Of a stretch of DNA of 11,847 nucleotides, positions 7,866-11,847 are shown piece by piece. Source of the DNA: JAAYKM01 sp964408155 (GTDB lineage Bacteria > Desulfobacterota > Syntrophia > Syntrophales > JAAYKM01). The position numbers and the translations under genes are program-made. Location: the NCBI GenBank assembly GCA_964408155.1, contig CAYOYJ010000077.1, forward strand, positions 1 to 11,847, in the 5' to 3' direction. The notes beneath the pieces are model-generated. The model had not been told where the DNA came from and searched no databases. It saw nothing but the letters and a program-made list of their open reading frames with translations. Position 1 is the first letter of the stretch. Each line of letters opens with the position of its first letter.

Positions 7866-8795
7866 ATGCGGGTTACGGATAAAACAGTCGAATGCCTCGC
7901 CTGGGAATCTCTTTTCCCCGATGCGGTGTATTTCTCTGAGGCGGGAACGGACCACACATCCATGGGCGTTGGAGGTCGAATCGACATGCTCCTGTATCCC
8001 AAATCCGTTAAAGATATGGCTGAAATGATCCGTCTGCTGAACCGTCAGGGCACAGCACACGCCATCGTCGGGAACTGGACCAATCTCATCGTCACGGACA
8101 AGGGTTACCGGGGAGCACTGATCTGTACCGGTCGATTAAATCGGATCGACATCCGGCAGCACGATGAAGGCTCCATGCAGATCCGGGCGGAAGCCGGCGC
8201 CTCTTTATTCGAAGTGGTTGCCCTTGCGGTCCGGGAAAACCTGACCGGGTTTGAATTCTGCGCCGGTATTCCCGGCAGTGTCGGCGGCGGGGTCCGGATG
8301 AACGCCGGTGCTTACGGCCACAGCATTTCTGAAGTCCTCGAAGCCGCTACACTCATGGACGCCCAGGGAGCCGTGCGACGTCTGGAGAGACAAGAACTGC
8401 ATTTTGACTATCGAAATTTTCGACTGCCGGAAAACTCGGGAATCATTGAGGCGGCATTTCGATTAAAGCATGATCCGGAAGGACATGTCGGCGAAAAAGT
8501 GAAAAAAATCATGCAGGAGAGGCGAAATAAACATCCTCTTCAGTACAAGAACGCCGGGTCCATTTTCAAGAACCCCAAGGAGATTCCCGCGGGAAGACTG
8601 ATCGAAGAAGCGGGCTTGAAAGGATACGCCATCGGCGATGCCGTGATATCCGAAAAACACGGGAATTTTATTATTAACCGGGGGCACGCTACGGCTGATG
8701 ATGTCCTGGCTTTGATTCACCACATTCAGCAATGCATTCATCGCGACAGGGGTGTGGTGTTGGAGTTGGAAGTCAAACTTTTGGGCGAGAGATAA
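7866..8795 (+). CDS. murB: UDP-N-acetylenolpyruvoylglucosamine reductase MurB
   Basis: MurB is the FAD- and NADPH-dependent cytoplasmic enzyme that reduces UDP-GlcNAc-enolpyruvate to UDP-MurNAc, the substrate of MurC. At 309 residues, without the extra region of the E. coli enzyme, it resembles type II MurB. The FAD-binding part shows EFCAGIPGSVGGGVRMNAGAYG (from 130). The C-terminal domain shows NAGSIFKNP (229-237), whose S232 matches the catalytic proton-donor Ser, then GRLIEEAGLKG (243-253), HGNFIINRG (265-273) and LELEVKLLGE (299-308) with the late conserved Glu. Two segments deviate: the usual G-x-GSN-L loop reads GNWTNL (69-74), and the usual YRxS reads YRNF (182-185). AGAGGA at 7855-7860 is a well-placed ribosome site. 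It lies directly before ftsQ, with no ddl between. Confidence 0.95.
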   Translation: MRVTDKTVECLAWESLFPDAVYFSEAGTDHTSMGVGGRIDMLLYPKSVKDMAEMIRLLNRQGTAHAIVGNWTNLIVTDKGYRGALICTGRLNRIDIRQHDEGSMQIRAEAGASLFEVVALAVRENLTGFEFCAGIPGSVGGGVRMNAGAYGHSISEVLEAATLMDAQGAVRRLERQELHFDYRNFRLPENSGIIEAAFRLKHDPEGHVGEKVKKIMQERRNKHPLQYKNAGSIFKNPKEIPAGRLIEEAGLKGYAIGDAVISEKHGNFIINRGHATADDVLALIHHIQQCIHRDRGVVLELEVKLLGER

Positions 8796-8798
8796 CCC

Positions 8799-9650
8799 AT
8801 GGTGAGAAAAGTATCCCAGTCTACGCTTCGTGTCAGAAAAAACCGTCTGCAGCGGTATTCCGGACGTTTCCTTCAGGATTTCGCGGCCTGCTGCCTGATC
8901 GTTCTGGCAATCCTTCTCGTGACGTCCACCCTCATTTTTGTCTATAGTTATATTTTGAGCGATCCTCATTTCCGTATCCGGGAAACGATCGTCCGGGGTT
9001 GTCGTGAGGTCACCGAGCAGGAGGTCCTCACCCTGGCAGCGCTGCGTCCCGGTCAGAACCTCTTTTCCGTAAGTCCGGAGAAAATCGCCCGGCGCATCGA
9101 AAGCAACCCCTGGATCAAGAAGGCCCATATCGGCCGGGAATTGCCGGACCGCCTCATCATGGAAGTCCGTGAGCGGACACCTCTGGCTCTGGTTGAAAAA
9201 AAACAGGGATTTCAGATTGTGGATCGGGAAGGAATCATTTTCAAAGGTTTGGATCAAAGCGACAGTCTCGATCTTCCCGTACTGACGGGATGTTATAAAA
9301 ACGGCGTGCTGCAGACAAAGCTTCTAAAAAAATCGCTTGAACTCTTGACGTATTTATCCGATACAAAACAGGCACCGATTGCCTACCAGAACCTCTCGGA
9401 GGTCCATCTGGACGAAATATTCGGACTGTCTCTGATTACCGACACCGGGCTTTGCCTTGTCCTGGGTGTTGACGATTATGTGAATAAGCTTCAGGCTTTA
9501 CCGGCTGTACTCAAAGGCCTGGGGAAAAAGAATATTGATATGGCCCTGCTCCACATTGATCTGCGGGACCCCACAAAGATTACCGTCCAGAGCAAGGTTA
9601 AAAACGTTCCTCCAAAAACCACCGTCGAGGGAACAGAATACCGGACTTAA
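8799..9650 (+). CDS. ftsQ: Cell division protein FtsQ (DivIB family)
   Basis: FtsQ is a bitopic inner-membrane divisome protein that links the cytoplasmic ring proteins to FtsL/FtsB and the septal synthase. The 283 residues show the family layout: a short, strongly basic cytoplasmic tail (1-25), one membrane segment (about 29-52), a POTRA domain starting at HFRIRETIVRG (57-67) and including GQNLFSVSPEKIARRIESNP and WIKKAHIGRELPDRL (105-119), then a beta domain with VDREGIIFKG (141-150), LPVLTG (159-164) and the terminal HIDLRDPTKITV (252-263). FtsQ is poorly conserved, so the call rests on architecture and on its place between murB and ftsA. The start is three bases after murB, with GAGAGA at 8787-8792 as a weak ribosome site. 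The tail after 265 is short and lysine-rich. Confidence 0.92.
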   Translation: MVRKVSQSTLRVRKNRLQRYSGRFLQDFAACCLIVLAILLVTSTLIFVYSYILSDPHFRIRETIVRGCREVTEQEVLTLAALRPGQNLFSVSPEKIARRIESNPWIKKAHIGRELPDRLIMEVRERTPLALVEKKQGFQIVDREGIIFKGLDQSDSLDLPVLTGCYKNGVLQTKLLKKSLELLTYLSDTKQAPIAYQNLSEVHLDEIFGLSLITDTGLCLVLGVDDYVNKLQALPAVLKGLGKKNIDMALLHIDLRDPTKITVQSKVKNVPPKTTVEGTEYRT

Positions 9651-9715
9651 CCGGCGCTACAATAAATTGATCTAAAGCGGAAATAAACTGACGCGAGGGA
9701 AAGGTAAACAGAAAA
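9651..9715 (+). other. ftsQ-ftsA spacer with ftsA ribosome site
   Basis: This 65-base A-rich spacer is one of the two longest gaps in the window. GGGAAAGG at 9697-9704 is the likely ftsA ribosome site, about 11 bases before the ATG at 9716, slightly far. TACAAT at 9658-9663 resembles a -10 box, but I see no matching -35 at 16-18 bases, so I do not call a promoter. No inverted repeat followed by a T-run is present, so no terminator is called. Confidence 0.45.
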
Positions 9716-10939
9716 ATGGCAAAAAAGACTAATCTGATCGCCGGTTTAGATATTGGGACCACCAAGACATCGGTATTGGTCTGTGAAGTGACGGAAAACG
9801 GCATCGATATCATCGGCATCGGTACGACCCCATCGGACGGACTGCGCAAAGGCGTGGTGGTGAATATCGAAAATACCGTCGACTCCATCAAGGGGGCCGT
9901 CGATGAAGCGGAACACATGTCGGGCTGTGCCATTCGTTCCGTTTATGTCGGCGTATCCGGCGGACATATCCGGGGACAGAACAGCCTGGGGATCGTCGGC
10001 ATCAAAGGCGGGGAGGTGAACCGGGAAGACGTTCAGCGTGCCGTAGAAGCGGCCAAGGCGGTCAGCATTCCGACGGATCGGGAAATTCTCCACATTCTGC
10101 CCCAGAGCTTCATGGTCGACGACCAGGACGGGATCAAAGACCCCGTCGGGATGACCGGCGTCCGTCTCGAATCCAAAGTTCACATTGTGACGGGGAGTGT
10201 CACCTCTATTCAAAATATCATCAAGTCGGTTAACCGGGTCGGACTCGAAATCAACGAGATTGTCCTCGAGCACATTGCGGCAGGGGAGGCCGTTCTCAGC
10301 CAGGATGAAAAAGACCTGGGCGCTGTTCTGCTGGATATCGGCGGCGGCACCACGAACATGGCCGTTTATTATGAAGGGACCGTCCGGGCGACGGCCGTTG
10401 TTCCCGTGGGCGGCAACTATATTACCAGCGATATTTCCACGGGACTGCGCACCCCCGTGGCCGAGGCGGAACGCATCAAGATCCGGCACGGTTGCGCTTA
10501 CGGCCCCCTGATTCCCCGGGAAGAAACCATCGAGGTGCCCAGTGTGGGCGGACGGGAACCACGGGAAGTCTCCCGGCAGATCCTGGGACGGATTATCGAG
10601 GCCCGGATGGAGGAGATCCTCACCCTCGCCTACAAGGAAATAAGCAAATCGGGTTATGAAGACCTGTTGGCCGCCGGTACCGTTCTCACAGGGGGAACAT
10701 CGATGATGACGGGCATCACCGAACTGGCGGAGCAGACCCTGAACATGCCGGTGAGACGCGCCTTCCCCCAGAAACTGGGAGGCTTGAGCGAAAAGATCAA
10801 CCACCCCATGCATGCAACGGGTGTGGGTCTGGTCCTCTACGGCAGCCAAAACGTATCCAAGAAAATGAGAAACGGCTCGGGTAATGCCTTAACAAGAACA
10901 TACAAGCGATTAAAAAACTGGTGTCTAGAATTCTTTTAA
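9716..10939 (+). CDS. ftsA: Cell division protein FtsA (actin-like membrane tether of FtsZ)
   Basis: FtsA is the actin-family ATPase that polymerises on the inner membrane, anchors FtsZ filaments through the FtsZ C-terminal tail, and recruits later divisome proteins. The 407 residues fit the family. Phosphate-binding loop 1 is LDIGTTKTSV (11-20); loop 2 is LDIGGGTTNMAVY (206-218); the adenosine motif is LTGGTSMMTG (324-333), with Thr in place of the third Gly. The FtsA-specific 1C subdomain lies around 83-165, including GGEVNREDV (98-106) and ILHILPQSFMVD (124-135), where other actin-family proteins have 1B. The C-terminus after a Gly/Ser/Asn linker (387-390) ends in TRTYKRLKNWCLEFF, a basic amphipathic helix that fits the membrane-targeting sequence. 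ftsZ follows 11 bases later, the usual ftsA-ftsZ pair. Confidence 0.97.
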   Translation: MAKKTNLIAGLDIGTTKTSVLVCEVTENGIDIIGIGTTPSDGLRKGVVVNIENTVDSIKGAVDEAEHMSGCAIRSVYVGVSGGHIRGQNSLGIVGIKGGEVNREDVQRAVEAAKAVSIPTDREILHILPQSFMVDDQDGIKDPVGMTGVRLESKVHIVTGSVTSIQNIIKSVNRVGLEINEIVLEHIAAGEAVLSQDEKDLGAVLLDIGGGTTNMAVYYEGTVRATAVVPVGGNYITSDISTGLRTPVAEAERIKIRHGCAYGPLIPREETIEVPSVGGREPREVSRQILGRIIEARMEEILTLAYKEISKSGYEDLLAAGTVLTGGTSMMTGITELAEQTLNMPVRRAFPQKLGGLSEKINHPMHATGVGLVLYGSQNVSKKMRNGSGNALTRTYKRLKNWCLEFF

Positions 10940-10945
10940 GGGAGG
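10938..10945 (+). promoter_or_regulatory. Strong ribosome binding site of ftsZ
   Basis: AAGGGAGG lies five bases before the ftsZ ATG and overlaps the ftsA stop. It is among the best Shine-Dalgarno matches in the window. This fits the high FtsZ to FtsA protein ratio known from other bacteria, although expression itself cannot be read from sequence. Confidence 0.8.
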
Positions 10946-10950
10946 AAACT

Positions 10951-11847
10951 ATGTTTGAACTTACAGACGAAGGAAATGAACTCTGCTCGGCAAGGATTAA
11001 GGTCATTGGTATCGGCGGCGGCGGTGGAAACGCGATCAATACGATGATTTCTTACAATCTGCGGGGCGTGGAATTCATTACCGCCAACACGGATGCACAA
11101 TCCTTAAGAACATCGACTTCACCAGTCAAGATTCAACTGGGAAGCGAAGTGACGAAAGGACTCGGGGCCGGCTCCAACCCGGAGATCGGGAAGCAGGCCG
11201 CCGAGGAATCCCGGGATGTCATTCGCCGCTATCTGGAAGACGCGGACATGGTTTTCATTACCGCCGGTGAGGGCGGGGGTACCGGAACCGGCGGTGCGCC
11301 CGTTGTTGCGGATATCGCTAAGGAAATTGGGGCATTAACGGTGGCAATTGTCACCAAGCCCTTCCCCTTTGAAGGGAAAAGGCGGATTCTTCAGGCCGAA
11401 GAAGGCATTCTCGCCCTGCGGAAAATCGTCGATACGCTGATCGTCGTTCCCAACCAGAGACTCCTCAGTCTGGGCGGGCGGAACCTCTCCTTCCCTGAAG
11501 CGTTCAAGAAAGTCGACGACATTCTATACAATGCCGTCAAGGGTATCTCGGACTTGATCACCATTCCCGGTTTGATCAATCTCGATTTCGCCGACGTGAA
11601 ATCCATCATGTCCGAGATGGGCTTGGCCTTGATGGGAACAGGAAACGCCACCGGCGAAAACCGCGCCGTCGAAGCCGCCCAGAAGGCGATTTCTTCCCCG
11701 CTCCTGGAAGATAACAGCATTCAGGGCGCCCGGGGAGTTCTCCTCAACATCACCGGCGGCCCCGACATGACGCTCCACGAGATTAACGAAGCCTCCTCCC
11801 TGATCCAATCGGAAGCCCATGAGGACGCCAATATTATCTTCGGTACG
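10951..11847 (+). CDS. ftsZ: Cell division GTPase FtsZ, N-terminal 299 residues (3' truncated by window)
   Basis: FtsZ is the tubulin-like GTPase that forms the cytokinetic ring. The frame is open from ATG 10951 to the window end, giving 299 codons of a protein usually 380-420 long. The missing part is the end of the globular domain, the linker and the C-terminal FtsA-binding tail. Visible are the first glycine loop GIGGGGGNAIN (20-30), NTDAQSL (46-52), KGLGAGSNPEIG (69-80), the tubulin signature GGGTGTGGAP (108-117), VTKPFPFEGKRR (134-145), VDTLIVVPNQRLL (160-172), the synergy (T7) loop NLDFADV (210-216), SEMGLALMGTG (221-231) and EDANIIFG (291-298). Odd points: Glu at 107 where Met is usual (AGMGGGTGTG), Gly at 115 where Ala is usual, and Thr at 31 where Arg is usual after GGGGGNA-N. 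No frame break is seen. Confidence 0.97.
   Translation, partial: MFELTDEGNELCSARIKVIGIGGGGGNAINTMISYNLRGVEFITANTDAQSLRTSTSPVKIQLGSEVTKGLGAGSNPEIGKQAAEESRDVIRRYLEDADMVFITAGEGGGTGTGGAPVVADIAKEIGALTVAIVTKPFPFEGKRRILQAEEGILALRKIVDTLIVVPNQRLLSLGGRNLSFPEAFKKVDDILYNAVKGISDLITIPGLINLDFADVKSIMSEMGLALMGTGNATGENRAVEAAQKAISSPLLEDNSIQGARGVLLNITGGPDMTLHEINEASSLIQSEAHEDANIIFGT

Noticed and set aside
9658..9663. TACAAT as a -10 box for an internal ftsA promoter.
   Set aside because: No -35-like sequence at suitable spacing, so the hexamer alone is not enough in an A-rich spacer.
9746..10849. Long antisense open frame (367 codons) opposite ftsA.
   Set aside because: It lies wholly inside a certain gene, has no recognisable domain, and its length follows from the GC-biased codon use of ftsA.
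1..11847. A hidden mobile, defence or otherwise new system.
   Set aside because: Every stretch over 70 bases is covered by a recognised dcw gene on one strand; there are no repeats, integrases or foreign-composition islands.

Overview
The window is an interior stretch of a bacterial division and cell wall (dcw) cluster. Eleven genes lie on the + strand and fill almost every base, in the order murE (3' end only), murF, mraY, murD, ftsW, murG, murC, murB, ftsQ, ftsA, ftsZ (5' part only). I see no tRNA, rRNA, insertion sequence, CRISPR array, integrase or phage gene, and no convincing intrinsic terminator. Base composition (mid-50s % GC, by eye) and codon use look even throughout, so there is no sign of horizontal transfer.

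The organism is a Gram-negative type bacterium. The gene order, the MurE, MurG and FtsA sequence styles, and a type II-like MurB suggest a deltaproteobacterium (Desulfobacterota), perhaps close to Syntrophus, Smithella or other Syntrophales. This is inference from remembered family sequences, not a search result.

Layout: 1-2817 carries the end of cytoplasmic stem-peptide assembly (MurE, MurF) and the first lipid step (MraY, lipid I). 2828-4174 is MurD, an earlier ligase. 4176-6383 holds FtsW (septal glycan polymerase) and MurG (lipid II synthase). 6448-8795 holds MurC and MurB, which make UDP-MurNAc and add L-Ala. 8799-11847 holds FtsQ, FtsA and FtsZ, the division scaffold and ring. Together they make lipid II, polymerise it at the septum, and build the ring that directs this.

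Neighbouring genes overlap or sit 1-65 bases apart: murE/murF share ATGA, murD/ftsW are 1 base apart, murC/murB 2, murB/ftsQ 3. The set is therefore almost certainly one operon with translational coupling. The largest spacers are murG-murC (64 bases with the start chosen here) and ftsQ-ftsA (65 bases).

I found no undescribed system. The points worth a second look are local: no ddl between murB and ftsQ, and unusual residues in normally conserved motifs of FtsW, FtsZ, MurD and MurB. Two starts (murD, murC) are better placed downstream of the longest reading frame.
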